Origin: Paraburkholderia caribensis
GTDB taxonomy: Bacteria > Pseudomonadota > Gammaproteobacteria > Burkholderiales > Burkholderiaceae
DNA: 64,000 nucleotides
Reading direction: 5' to 3'
Assembly: GCF_002902945.1 (NCBI RefSeq)
Contig: NZ_CP026101.1
Coordinates: 1,116,001-1,180,000, forward strand
Shown: piece by piece, positions 26,266 to 34,942 of the stretch
How the letters are laid out: each line of letters starts with the position of its first letter
Numbering within the stretch: the stretch's first letter is position 1
Translations under genes and position numbers: made by a program
The notes under the pieces: model-generated
Databases searched by the model: none
Told to the model about the DNA's origin: nothing
The model's input: the letters and a program-made list of their open reading frames with translations, nothing else

Positions 26266-28274
26266 GCTGCCTGCTCCTGACGGATGGTATGCGAGCCCGC
26301 CGCATGCGCTGTACCACGGCTTTCGCGCCACGAGCGGATCAGCGTTTCGAACGTGCGGCGCACCCGCGCGATCACTTCGTCGTCGTCGATCTGGCCCGCG
26401 AGCCATGCCTGGCTCGCCTCGTAATGGATCGTGCGGCCGACGGTGAAGCCCTTGCAGGCCTTCGATTGCGCAGCGGCACGGAAGCCTTCGATCATCTGCT
26501 CGACCGGGGCCGACAAGCCGAGCAGCACGACGCCGCGGCAGTACGGATCGCGTTCCTGGATCAACGCATCGACGGCTTGCCACTGCGATGCTTCCATCGG
26601 TTCGAGCTTCCACCATTCCGGATAGATACCGATGTTGTAGAGCCGCTTCAACGCGCGATAGACGATATCCGGGCCTGCGGGCAAGCTCTTCGGCGGAATC
26701 ACTTCGAGCAGCAGTTCGTGGCCGGATTCCTGCACGGCATCGTAGAGCGCGCGCAGTTGCGCTTCCTGTTCGATGCGCTGTTCGATCGGCTCATCGGGAT
26801 GAAACTGGACGAGGCACTTCACCACGTGCTCGCGCGGCCAGCTCGCGAGCGTCGTGCCGATCGAGCGCCCATGATCGAAGACGAGCGGCACGGAGCCCGG
26901 CAATTCGACCGGCCTGCCGATCCACCAGCCACGGCCCGTCGCCGCGTTGAGCGCGTCCTGGCCGTAACGGTCGTCGATCAGCACCGCGGTCTTGCCTTGC
27001 AAGCCGAGCGCTGCTTCCGTTTGCGCGACGGCTTCGACGAACAGGCTCTTCAGCTTCGAAATGCGCGACAGGTCCGCGCCTGTCTGCTGCGCGAGTTCGA
27101 AGAACTGGTTGCGGTGATCGAAGGCGAAACCGAGCACTTCGTCGTAGGTCTTGCGTGCAGGCGTCACGCGATGCAGGCGTGCGAGCGTCGCGTCGCGATC
27201 GGGGCGGCGCATGCGCGCCGGGTCCGCTTTCGCTTCGCGCAGGAAGTAATCGAGTTCGGCGGGCGTCGGCATCGCGGGTGCGCAGCCGTGACGCGACACG
27301 ACCAGCGCGCCGCTCGCGTTCGCCGCGCGCGCGCAGGCTTCGAGCGGCTCATCGCGCAGCCAGCCCGACAGGAAGCCGGAAGCGAATGCATCGCCCGCGC
27401 CGAGCACGTTCAGCACTTCGACTTCGACGCCGCCTTGAACCGGCGCATCGTCGATGGAAGCGGGCACGTCGCCGTCGAAGATCTGGCAGCCGAGCGGCCC
27501 GCGCTTCACGACGAGCGTCGCGGGCGTCACCTTGCGGACTTCCCTGAGGCACTCGATCAGCGAGTCCTTGCCGCCCGCGATCCGAAACTCTTCTTCAGTG
27601 CCGATCACGAGATCGAAGAGGGGCAGGATGCCTTGAAGGTGGGCGCTCACGCTGTCGTTCGCGACGAAGCGCGTTTCGCCGTCGGCTTTACCGGTGAGTC
27701 CCCACAGCACCGGGCGATAGTCGATGTCGAGCACGGTGCGCACGTCGTTGCTGCGCGCATAGTCCAGCGCGCGGCGGCTCGCGCGGTTCACCTGTTCTGT
27801 CGAGAAGTGCGTGCCCGTGATCAGCAGCGCTTTCGACGACGCAATGTAGGCCTCGTCGAAATCTGATTCGTCGACGGCCATGTCCGCGCAGTTCTCGCGA
27901 TAGAAAATCAGCGGGAACGTGTCGCGGTCTTTCAGGCCGAGCAGCACGAGCGCGGTCAGCCGTTCGTGGTCGGTGCGCACATGGCTGACGTCGCAGCCTT
28001 CCTTCGTCAGCGTCTCGGTGAGGAAGCGGCCCATGTGGTCGTTGCCGACACGCGCGAGCATCGATGCATTCAGGCCGAGCCGCGCGCAGCCGAACGCGAT
28101 GTTCGCCGACGAGCCGCCCAGATACTTCGCGAAGCTCGCGACGTCTTCGAGGCGCGAGCCGACTTGCTGCGCGTACAGATCGACGGCGAGCCGGCCCAGA
28201 CAGACGATGTCGCGGCTGCGGCCCGCTGCGAAGCGGCTCGCGTTCTGGGGCGTGGGTTGATTGGTAAGAGCCAT
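26262..28274 (-). CDS. iolC: Bifunctional 5-dehydro-2-deoxygluconokinase / DUF2090 aldolase-like protein
   Basis: A 670-residue two-domain protein. Residues about 20-345 form a PfkB-family sugar kinase: CLGRLAVDLYAQQVGS, YLGGSSANIAFGCARLG, and the catalytic GAGDAF with Asp295. This phosphorylates 5-dehydro-2-deoxygluconate with ATP. After a linker, residues about 370-650 form a DUF2090 domain (LGFAFDHRNQFFELA, VLIDDRYGQDAL, KCLVQFHPDEP, GIYPEWWKLEP) predicted to be the aldolase giving dihydroxyacetone phosphate and malonate semialdehyde. No separate iolJ aldolase gene is present in the cluster, which fits. The first gene of the catabolic block, it lies 99 bases from the transporter ATPase, with a hairpin between. 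Confidence 0.93.
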   Translation of the reverse strand: MALTNQPTPQNASRFAAGRSRDIVCLGRLAVDLYAQQVGSRLEDVASFAKYLGGSSANIAFGCARLGLNASMLARVGNDHMGRFLTETLTKEGCDVSHVRTDHERLTALVLLGLKDRDTFPLIFYRENCADMAVDESDFDEAYIASSKALLITGTHFSTEQVNRASRRALDYARSNDVRTVLDIDYRPVLWGLTGKADGETRFVANDSVSAHLQGILPLFDLVIGTEEEFRIAGGKDSLIECLREVRKVTPATLVVKRGPLGCQIFDGDVPASIDDAPVQGGVEVEVLNVLGAGDAFASGFLSGWLRDEPLEACARAANASGALVVSRHGCAPAMPTPAELDYFLREAKADPARMRRPDRDATLARLHRVTPARKTYDEVLGFAFDHRNQFFELAQQTGADLSRISKLKSLFVEAVAQTEAALGLQGKTAVLIDDRYGQDALNAATGRGWWIGRPVELPGSVPLVFDHGRSIGTTLASWPREHVVKCLVQFHPDEPIEQRIEQEAQLRALYDAVQESGHELLLEVIPPKSLPAGPDIVYRALKRLYNIGIYPEWWKLEPMEASQWQAVDALIQERDPYCRGVVLLGLSAPVEQMIEGFRAAAQSKACKGFTVGRTIHYEASQAWLAGQIDDDEVIARVRRTFETLIRSWRESRGTAHAAGSHTIRQEQAA

Positions 28275-28329
28275 GAGTGTGTCCTGAGTGTGCTGGCACA
28301 GATGCGTGCGAGATCCGGGCTGTGCATGG

Positions 28330-28364
28330 GACCAGAGTAGGGCGCTAAAGCGCCGACTCTGGTC
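28330..28364 (-). promoter_or_regulatory. Strong hairpin between the inositol transporter genes and iolC
   Basis: GACCAGAGT and ACTCTGGTC form an outer 9-bp stem, with an inner GGCGC/GCGCC stem and TAAA loop; a small bulge lies between. On the operon strand it follows the ATPase stop and precedes iolC. No T-run follows, so it looks like an mRNA processing, stabilising or attenuating structure rather than a full terminator. Confidence 0.6.
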
Positions 28365-28373
28365 GACAGATGA

Positions 28374-29177
28374 TCAAATCGTCGCGCCTTCGAGTTCGCC
28401 GATCATCTTCTGCATTTCGGCGCCGCCCGCCATCATGTCGAGCACTTCGTCCTTCGTAATGGTTTCTTTCGTGTACGTGCCCATCGACTTGCCCCGGTTG
28501 AGCAGCGTGAACGAATCGCCGATCGGATACGCGTGATGCACGTTGTGCGTGATGAAGATCACGGAGATGCCCTTCGCGCGCGCCTTGTGAATCAGCTTCA
28601 GCACGTTGAAGCTCTGCTTCACGCCGAGCGCGGCCGTCGGTTCGTCGAGAATCAGCACGCGGGCACCGAAGTGAATGGCGCGTGCAATCGCGAGACACTG
28701 CCGTTCGCCGCCCGACATCGTGCCGATCGGCTGATGCGGGTCGCGCACGTTGATGCCCATTTCGGCGAGCTTGTCGCGTGCGATGCGCGCGCTCGTGTCG
28801 AGGTCCATCACGTTGACGAGACCAAACAGCTTCTTCTGCGGCTCGCGTCCCATGAAGAAGTTGCGCGCCACGGACAGCAGCGGCACCAGCGCGAGATCCT
28901 GGTACACGGTCGCGATGCCCATATCGAGCGCATCGCTCGGCGATTCGAACAGCACTTTCTTGCCGTCCACGAGATAGTCGCCGGCAGAGGGCTGATGCAC
29001 GCCCGCGAGCGTCTTGATGAGCGTCGATTTGCCCGCGCCGTTGTCGCCCAGCAGGCAGTGCACTTCGCCGCGCCGCAGGCGCAGCGTGACGCCCGAGAGC
29101 GCGATTACCTTGCCGAAATACTTGCTGACGTTTTCGAGCGACAGGATGACGTCGTCTTGGCTGAGAGTGTCGGACAT
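28374..29177 (-). CDS. Sugar (inositol) ABC transporter ATP-binding protein, single domain
   Basis: A 267-residue ATPase of the carbohydrate-uptake CUT2 class. Walker A is GDNGAGKST (residues 44-52), the signature MSGGERQCLAIARAI, Walker B VLILDEPTAAL. It has only one nucleotide-binding domain, whereas RbsA/XylG proteins of this class are usually duplicated at about 500 residues; single-domain forms are known for FrcA-type importers. It should energise inositol uptake with the adjoining permease and binding protein. Its start lies 13 bases from the permease stop, with GGGAGAC as ribosome site. Inositol as substrate is inferred from the operon. Confidence 0.92.
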   Translation of the reverse strand: MSDTLSQDDVILSLENVSKYFGKVIALSGVTLRLRRGEVHCLLGDNGAGKSTLIKTLAGVHQPSAGDYLVDGKKVLFESPSDALDMGIATVYQDLALVPLLSVARNFFMGREPQKKLFGLVNVMDLDTSARIARDKLAEMGINVRDPHQPIGTMSGGERQCLAIARAIHFGARVLILDEPTAALGVKQSFNVLKLIHKARAKGISVIFITHNVHHAYPIGDSFTLLNRGKSMGTYTKETITKDEVLDMMAGGAEMQKMIGELEGATI

Positions 29178-29190
29178 GGTCGTCTCCCGA

Positions 29191-30357
29191 TTACGATTGC
29201 GCGACGCGACGGCGCACATAGTGGTTGAACAGCACCGCGATCAGCAGCATCACGCCGAGGAACACGCGGAACCAGTCCGAACTGACATTCGTATAGGTGA
29301 TGCCGATCTGCACCACGCCGAAGATCAGCGCGCCGAAGCACGCGCCCACCACCGATCCATACCCGCCCGTCAACAGCGTGCCGCCAATCACCGCGGCGAT
29401 GATCGCCTCGAATTCCTTTTGCAGGCCACGGTCGGCAGCGGCGGAACCGATGTCGCACACTTGCAGCACGGCGAACAGGCACGAGCAGAACGCGGTCAGC
29501 ACGAACAGCGAGATCTTCACGCGGCGCACGGGCACGCCGACGTTCTTCGCAGCGTTGGCATCGCCGCCGACAGCGAGGACCCAGTTGCCGTAGCGCGTCT
29601 TCGCCAGTACGAACGCACCGATTGCCGCAAGCGCGAACCACCACAGCACGACTTTCGGAATGCCCGGCACGAGCGGCTGGCCGTTTTCGAGCAGCGAGCC
29701 TATGCCCATGTGCGCGAGACTCGTGAACAGTCCACGCAGCGCCACGCCATGGAACAGGAAGTTGGTCACGGCATCGGACTGGGCGAGATCGCCGACGCCG
29801 GAGATGATCGTGCGGTCCGCGACCATGATCGACAGCGCGAGCGTCAGGCCGCGCAGGATGAACAGGAACGCGAGCGTCACGATGAACGACGGCAGGCGCG
29901 TGCGCATCACCAGATAGCCGTTCAGCGCGCCAAGCGCCATTGATCCGGCGAACGCGAAAATGATCGACGCCCAGATCGGCCAGTGGAAGTAGACGGACGG
30001 AATTGCGACCATCATGCCCGCGAAGCCGATCATCGAACCGATCGACAGATCGAACTCGCCCGCGATCATCAGCAGGCACGCGCCGACGGCGAGGATGCCG
30101 AGATAGGCGGAGACCTGTGACCAGTTCATCACGCCGTCGAGGTTGAACATGCCCGAGCTGCCGGCCGTGAGGGCGAACACGAGGAATACGAGCACCGTGC
30201 CGGAGATCGCGGCAAACTCGGGGCGGTTCAGCAGATGCCCGAAGAACGATTCCTTTCTGATGCGCTCGTCGCTTGCCGCTGCCGGCTGGGGAGGTTGCGC
30301 TTCATTGCCCGTCGCGTCGTGACCATGCGATGGATAGTGTTTGCCGGCTACGCCCAT
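29191..30357 (-). CDS. Sugar (inositol) ABC transporter permease
   Basis: A 388-residue inner-membrane permease of the RbsC/BPD_transp_2 family with eight to ten hydrophobic segments. A hydrophilic N-terminal tail of about 45 residues precedes the first segment. Family marks are LMIAGEFDLSIGSMIGFAGM (the EFDLSIG loop), LPSFIVTLAFLFILRGLTL and the coupling loop GGDANAAKNVGVPVRRVKISLF. The chosen ATG at 30357 has AGGAGAC seven bases upstream. It sits between the binding-protein gene and the ATPase gene and would form the membrane channel for inositol. Confidence 0.92.
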   Translation of the reverse strand: MGVAGKHYPSHGHDATGNEAQPPQPAAASDERIRKESFFGHLLNRPEFAAISGTVLVFLVFALTAGSSGMFNLDGVMNWSQVSAYLGILAVGACLLMIAGEFDLSIGSMIGFAGMMVAIPSVYFHWPIWASIIFAFAGSMALGALNGYLVMRTRLPSFIVTLAFLFILRGLTLALSIMVADRTIISGVGDLAQSDAVTNFLFHGVALRGLFTSLAHMGIGSLLENGQPLVPGIPKVVLWWFALAAIGAFVLAKTRYGNWVLAVGGDANAAKNVGVPVRRVKISLFVLTAFCSCLFAVLQVCDIGSAAADRGLQKEFEAIIAAVIGGTLLTGGYGSVVGACFGALIFGVVQIGITYTNVSSDWFRVFLGVMLLIAVLFNHYVRRRVAQS

Positions 30358-30498
30358 GATGTCTCCTATGTCGGCTTTGCTGCGCGTTTCACTCGTGCGA
30401 GTGGCGAGTGGCGAGAGGCGCAGAAAGCCGTTAAACGACGCGGTCGGGTCGCCCGACGATGGCGGCTGCATCTGCACCGGAAAGCGTGCAAAGAGCCG

Positions 30499-30527
30499 CC
30501 GGGGTCGCGCTGTGCTGGCGCGCCCGG
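30499..30527 (-). other. Hairpin in the gap after the binding-protein gene
   Basis: CCGGG...CCCGG with an inner GCGC/GCGC pairing around a short loop. It follows the binding-protein stop on the operon strand. Such hairpins often stabilise the upstream message and so raise binding-protein levels over the permease; this is inferred by position only. Confidence 0.35.
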
Positions 30528-30558
30528 TACCGCGTATGGCTGGCTAGAGGAAAGGCCG

Positions 30559-31614
30559 TTAGCGGTACTGGCCCGCGTACTTGATGACCTTGTCGATATT
30601 CGCCTTCGTGATGAAACCCGGACCGGAGCGGATGTTCTTCGGCCCATACGACGGCTCGAGGCCGTAAGTTTGCAGACGTTCCTTGAACTTCGGATTGGCC
30701 TGCAGGATCTGCCGGATCTTCGTCGGATCGGTCGTGTGTTCCTTCTTCACGATCGCCAGCACGGCGACGGCGATATAGCCTTGCAGATACGGCTGCTGGT
30801 CGATGGCGAACTGGATCGTGCCGTCCTGGATGCCCTTCGCGATGTCGTCCGAGAAGTCGAACGTGGCGAAGTAGATCTTGCCCGCGAGGCCCATCTGCTG
30901 CACGGCCTTGATGGTCGCCGAGGCGGGCGTCGGGCCGAGCGTCAGAACGGCACCCGTGTTCGGATGGTTGCGCAGATAGGCGCTCACCTTCGACTGGATC
31001 TCCGTCGGGTCCTGGCCGGAGTCGATGGTGGAGGTCTTGTAGTTCACGCCGAGCGCATCGGCAAAGCCGCGGCAGCGTTCGAACGACACCACGTTGGTCG
31101 CGAAGTGGTTCACGCACAGGAACGACTTCACGCCCGCGGCCTTGGCCTTTTCGCCCGCCGCCTTGCCTGCCACGTATTCGGGCTGGCCGATATGCATGAT
31201 CGCGCCGAGCTGCGCGCTCTGTTCTTCCGTGCCGGAATTGATCGTGACGAGCGGGATCTTCTTGCCCGTGACCTTGCCGAGCGAACTCTTCAGCACGTCG
31301 AAGTCGGCGATGGTGACGATCACGCCATCGTAGTTGCGCGCCGCGGCCTGTTCGATCAGGCGCGACATGTCGGCGAGGTCGCCGTTAGGCGGATTGCGGT
31401 AGTCGGTCTCGACGTTGAAATCCTCGTCGGCCTGCTTGATCGCATTCTTGATCGTGTTCCACCACGAATCCGAGTCCGGCGCGTGGCTGATGAGCACGAA
31501 CTTCGCGTCAGCGGCCTGCGCCGTCGACGCCGCCGTCATGGCGCCGATGCCTGCGGCCAGGGTCAGCGCTGCTGCCAGAACCTTGAACGAAGCCTTGCCA
31601 TTGCAAAGTCTCAT
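30559..31614 (-). CDS. Sugar (inositol) ABC transporter periplasmic binding protein
   Basis: A 351-residue type I periplasmic binding protein (Peripla_BP_4). A signal peptide ends TAASTAQA, followed by ADAKFVLISHAPDSDSWW. The ligand-binding fold shows EQAAARNYDGVIVTIADF, PLVTINSGTEEQ, and IQFAIDQQPYLQGYIAVA, typical of CUT2 binding proteins. The ATG at 31614 has AAGGTGGAG just upstream; a GTG three codons earlier is possible. First gene of the leftward operon, it lies divergent to the iolR regulator. The inositol ligand is assigned from context, resembling the IbpA type of Caulobacter. Confidence 0.92.
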   Translation of the reverse strand: MRLCNGKASFKVLAAALTLAAGIGAMTAASTAQAADAKFVLISHAPDSDSWWNTIKNAIKQADEDFNVETDYRNPPNGDLADMSRLIEQAAARNYDGVIVTIADFDVLKSSLGKVTGKKIPLVTINSGTEEQSAQLGAIMHIGQPEYVAGKAAGEKAKAAGVKSFLCVNHFATNVVSFERCRGFADALGVNYKTSTIDSGQDPTEIQSKVSAYLRNHPNTGAVLTLGPTPASATIKAVQQMGLAGKIYFATFDFSDDIAKGIQDGTIQFAIDQQPYLQGYIAVAVLAIVKKEHTTDPTKIRQILQANPKFKERLQTYGLEPSYGPKNIRSGPGFITKANIDKVIKYAGQYR

Positions 31615-31717
31615 TGTCTCCACCTTTGTCTGTTCGTATTTGAGGGGAGCGTCTGACGCTTTGCGAGGTGATGCCGGTTCGGTGTTACGTCCGCAGTTGC
31701 GTCATCGCTCAGGACCA

Positions 31718-31746
31718 AGATTAGGCCAACTTTTCGAGACTTGCAA
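31718..31746 (-). promoter_or_regulatory. Candidate promoter of the leftward inositol operon
   Basis: On the minus strand TTGCAA (31746-31741) and TAATCT (31723-31718) are separated by 17 bases. Both hexamers match the sigma-70 consensus only partly. It lies about 105 bases upstream of the binding-protein start. Confidence 0.35.
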
Positions 31747-31757
31747 TGAAAATTTCA
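31747..31757. promoter_or_regulatory. Palindrome TGAAA-A-TTTCA in the iol control region
   Basis: An 11-bp dyad with one central base, directly beside the candidate -35 of the leftward operon. A possible second regulator-binding site. Confidence 0.4.
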
Positions 31758-31771
31758 TGTCAAAGAAAAAT

Positions 31772-31785
31772 GGAAAATCCATTCC
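31772..31785. promoter_or_regulatory. Candidate IolR operator, GGAA-N6-TTCC
   Basis: The sequence GGAAAATCCATTCC fits GGAA-N6-TTCC, which I recall as the motif linked to the RpiR-type IolR of rhizobia. It also holds the dyad ATGGA-AAA-TCCAT. It overlaps the expected -35 region of the rightward promoter whose -10 candidate is TATACT at 31805-31810, fitting repression. Confidence 0.55.
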
Positions 31786-31804
31786 ATTTGCTTTCGGTTG
31801 TGCC

Positions 31805-31810
31805 TATACT
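31805..31810 (+). promoter_or_regulatory. Candidate -10 box of iolR
   Basis: TATACT lies 98 bases before the iolR start. Seventeen bases upstream is the weak hexamer TTCCAT, part of the candidate operator. Confidence 0.4.
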
Positions 31811-31907
31811 CCGCAACGTCGGGACAGTGCATTGCCGTCCCCTGTCAGCCTTGCGGGACGGGATTTTGCGCTGCAAAAAAGCACACGGAAGCACAGAGGT
31901 AAAGACC

Positions 31908-32789
31908 ATGGCGGAAGACAGCACAGAAGAGTTGCCGAGCGTCGAAGAATTGATGCAGCGCATCGCGGAAAACTACGAATCGTTGCCACGTCAGTTGAAG
32001 AGCGTGGCGACCTATCTGGAGCAGCATCGATCGAGCGTGATGGTGGATCGCACCAGCGACATCGCGGCGAGTTGCGGCGTGCATCCGTCGGCCGTGGTGC
32101 GCTTCGCGCAGCGTTTTGGCTTCTCGGGTTTCTCCGATCTCCAGGCCGTGTTTCGTCAGGCTTACACGACGCAGGGCGCGTCGTCGCAGAGCTATCAGCA
32201 GCGCATCCGCAAGCTGATCGACGAAAAGCCGGGGCGGCTGTCGGGAGGCAGCGTCGCGCGCGAATTCGTGGCGGCATGCCGCGATGGACTCGACGAACTG
32301 GAAGGCTCGCTCGACGACGCGCAGTTCGACGCCGCCGTGAAGATGCTGCAGCACGCCGACAACATTTATGTGATCGGTGTGCGGCGCTCGTTTCCGGTTG
32401 CGAGCTACATCGTCTACGCGTTGCAGCACACGCCCAAGCGCGTGCATCTCGTGTCGGGTTTCGGCGGGATGTATCGCGAGCAGATTCGCAGCGTGAAGAA
32501 GGGCGACGTCGTGATTGCGATCAGCTTCGCGCCGTACGGTAAGGAGACGCAGCATTGCCTGCGCGTCGCGCATCATCATCAGGCAAAGACGCTCGTCATT
32601 ACGGATAGCCAGCTGTCGCCGCTCGCGCGTTATGCGAGCACGCAGCTGTATGTGAAAGAGGGCAGCGCGTTTGCATTCCGCTCGCTGACCAGCACGATCT
32701 GCCTGTGCCAGGCGCTGTTCATCGCGCTCGCGTACAAGCTGGAATTGAACGTAGAAGAGTCGACAGACACTGGAGGATACGATGACTGA
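31908..32789 (+). CDS. iolR: MurR/RpiR-family transcriptional regulator, probable IolR
   Basis: A 293-residue regulator. The N-terminal helix-turn-helix of RpiR type spans about residues 10-85 (SLPRQLKSVATYLEQH, IAASCGVHPSAVVRFAQRFGFSGFSDLQ). The C-terminal SIS domain (about 125-260: ADNIYVIGVRRSFPVASYIVYAL, KGDVVIAISFAPYGKET) would bind a sugar-phosphate-like effector. The ATG at 31908 has AGAGGT upstream; upstream in-frame ATGs extend into the promoter region and are rejected. It is divergent from the inositol transport/catabolic operon and overlaps iolG by eight bases, so it probably represses both in the absence of an inositol intermediate. Confidence 0.88.
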   Translation: MAEDSTEELPSVEELMQRIAENYESLPRQLKSVATYLEQHRSSVMVDRTSDIAASCGVHPSAVVRFAQRFGFSGFSDLQAVFRQAYTTQGASSQSYQQRIRKLIDEKPGRLSGGSVAREFVAACRDGLDELEGSLDDAQFDAAVKMLQHADNIYVIGVRRSFPVASYIVYALQHTPKRVHLVSGFGGMYREQIRSVKKGDVVIAISFAPYGKETQHCLRVAHHHQAKTLVITDSQLSPLARYASTQLYVKEGSAFAFRSLTSTICLCQALFIALAYKLELNVEESTDTGGYDD

Positions 32790-33801
32790 TGTGGCAGGCA
32801 AGACAATCGACGTAGCGGTGTTCGGCGCAGGGCGCATCGGCAAGATTCATGCGTCCAACCTTGCGCGGCAGCCGGGTGTGCGGCTCAAGTACGTGGTCGA
32901 TGTGAACCGCGATGCAGCGGCGGCGCTCGCGGCGCAATACGGCGCGCAGGTTGCGGATATCGACGGCGCGATGGGCGATGCGTCGGTGGGCGCGACCGTG
33001 ATCTGTTCGAGCACCGACACGCACGCCGACCTGATCCTGCAATCGGCGGCGCAGAAGAAGCATGTGTTCTGCGAGAAGCCTGTCGATCTGACGCTGGAAC
33101 GCGCGCGTGCGTGCGCCGATGCCGTCGCGAAAGCGGGCGTCGTGTGCATGATCGGCTTTCAGCGGCGCTTCGATCCGACTTTTGCTGCGCTGAAGGCGCG
33201 CATCGATGCGGGCGAGATCGGCACGCCGGAAATGCTCGTCGTGACGAGCCGCGATCCGGGCGCGCCGCCTGTCGAGTACATCAAGCACTCGGGCGGGATC
33301 TTCAAGGACATGCTGATCCACGACTTCGACATTTTCCGCTGGATCCTCGACGACGAAGCGGACACGCTGCATGCGACAGGCAGTTGTCTGACCGATCCGG
33401 CGATCGCCGATGCGGGCGATATCGATTGCGCGGCCGTGACGATCCGCACGAAGCGCGGGCGTTTGTGCCAGATCAACACGTCGCGGCGCGCTGCGTACGG
33501 TTACGACCAGCGTTTCGAACTGCTCGGCAGCGAGGGCATGCTGCAGGCGGGCAACGTGCGTCCGACGGAAGTCACCGCGTATTCGAAGACAGCCGTTTCC
33601 AGCGACGTGCCCGAGCATTTCTTCCTCGAACGCTATCGTGCTGCGTATGCGCTCGAAATCGCGCATTTCTTCGATGCCGTCACGCAAGGCAAGCCGGTGC
33701 GCACGACGGTCGCCGACGGCCTGAAGGCGCTTGAACTCGCCGAAGCCGCGACGCGTTCGTGGCGCGAAGGGCGCGCGGTCAAGCTGCACGAGGCAGTGTG
33801 A
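32782..33801 (+). CDS. iolG: Inositol 2-dehydrogenase
   Basis: A 339-residue Gfo/Idh/MocA oxidoreductase, which oxidises myo-inositol to scyllo-inosose with NAD. The Rossmann motif is VAVFGAGRIGKIHASNL. The conserved CEKPVDL, GFQRRFDPTF and the catalytic region GGIFKDMLIHDFDIFRWIL (Asp and His) are intact. Length is standard. It overlaps iolR by eight bases and is followed directly by a second dehydrogenase of the same family, whose ATG shares one base with the iolG stop. This gene matches the IolG group best of the two. Confidence 0.92.
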   Translation: MTDVAGKTIDVAVFGAGRIGKIHASNLARQPGVRLKYVVDVNRDAAAALAAQYGAQVADIDGAMGDASVGATVICSSTDTHADLILQSAAQKKHVFCEKPVDLTLERARACADAVAKAGVVCMIGFQRRFDPTFAALKARIDAGEIGTPEMLVVTSRDPGAPPVEYIKHSGGIFKDMLIHDFDIFRWILDDEADTLHATGSCLTDPAIADAGDIDCAAVTIRTKRGRLCQINTSRRAAYGYDQRFELLGSEGMLQAGNVRPTEVTAYSKTAVSSDVPEHFFLERYRAAYALEIAHFFDAVTQGKPVRTTVADGLKALELAEAATRSWREGRAVKLHEAV

Positions 33802-34820
33802 TGGGCGGCCCGCTGCGTATCGGTGTGGTGGGGCTGGGGAGGCTCGGCAAGCGGCATGCGGAGAATCTCGCGTATCGCGTGCCGGGCGCGGCGCTGGTGG
33901 CCGCGTGTAGCCCCGTCGAGGAGGAGCGTGCGTGGGCGCGCGCCGCGCTGCCGGCGCCGCGTCTTTACGACGACTATCGCGCGCTGCTCGAAGACCGCGA
34001 GGTGGATGCCGTGTGGCTCGTCACGCCGTCGGCGCTGCACGCGCAGCAGATCATCGATGCGTTGCGTGCGGGCAAGCATGTGTTTTGCGAGAAGCCGCTG
34101 TCGCTCGATCTGGCCGAGTGCGAGCGCGTGATCGCGGAGGCGCAGCGCCATCCGCAATTGCAGGCGACGATCGGCTTCATGCGGCGTTTCGATCCGAGCT
34201 ATCGCAGCGCGTTCGAGAAAATCGAGGCGGGCGCGATTGGCCGGCCGTTCATGGTGCGCTCGCAGACGTGTGACCAGAACGATCCCGAAGGATTTTTCGT
34301 GCGCTTTGCGCCGACGTCGGGCGGGATCTTTCTCGACTGCACGGTGCACGACATCGATGTCGCGCGCTGGCTGCTCGGCATGCCGAAGGCGACGCGCGTG
34401 TATGCGAGCGGCGTGGTCGCGTTGCACGAGGGCTTGCGCGAGTTCGGCGACGTCGACAATGGCGTGGCGATCTGCGAGTTCGAAGGCGGGCGCATGGCGA
34501 TGTTTTACGCGTCGCGCACGCTGGCGCACGGCAACGATACGGGCAGCGAGGTGATCGGGACGGCGGGGGCGCTGTATATCGGGCGCAATCCGCGCGCGAA
34601 CCGTGTCGAAATCGCGGATGCGAGCGGGATTCGCAACGAGTGCACGCCGACGTTCTTCGACCGTTTCGAGGATGCGTTTTTGTGCGAGGCGCAGGCGTTC
34701 GTCGCGGCTGTCCGGGGAGGGCGGCAAAGTGGCGCCACGCTGGCGGATGCGATGGAAGCGACGCGGATTGGGTACGCGTTGCGCGAGTCGCTGACGAGCG
34801 GGCGGGCGGTCGATCTTTAA
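33801..34820 (+). CDS. Second Gfo/Idh/MocA oxidoreductase (possible scyllo-inositol or inositol-isomer dehydrogenase)
   Basis: A 339-residue paralogue of the upstream iolG. Rossmann motif IGVVGLGRLGKRHAENLA, the EKP element CEKPLSLDLAECE, GFMRRFDPSYR, and the active-site region GGIFLDCTVHDIDVARWLLG are present. The start overlaps the iolG stop in TGATG, so it is translationally coupled. Such second copies in iol clusters often act on scyllo-inositol or another stereoisomer, or on an inosose; the exact substrate is not visible. No damage was seen. Confidence 0.88.
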   Translation: MGGPLRIGVVGLGRLGKRHAENLAYRVPGAALVAACSPVEEERAWARAALPAPRLYDDYRALLEDREVDAVWLVTPSALHAQQIIDALRAGKHVFCEKPLSLDLAECERVIAEAQRHPQLQATIGFMRRFDPSYRSAFEKIEAGAIGRPFMVRSQTCDQNDPEGFFVRFAPTSGGIFLDCTVHDIDVARWLLGMPKATRVYASGVVALHEGLREFGDVDNGVAICEFEGGRMAMFYASRTLAHGNDTGSEVIGTAGALYIGRNPRANRVEIADASGIRNECTPTFFDRFEDAFLCEAQAFVAAVRGGRQSGATLADAMEATRIGYALRESLTSGRAVDL

Positions 34821-34942
34821 GGGTGGGTGCCCGGGTCTTCTGTACGGCTCGGGCGTGGATGTGGCGCTTGCGTTAAAATTTGGCGCTTCTGCATGAGCGC
34901 CGTAAATCGAGCACGAGCGCCACCTCACGAAGGTCGACTCCG

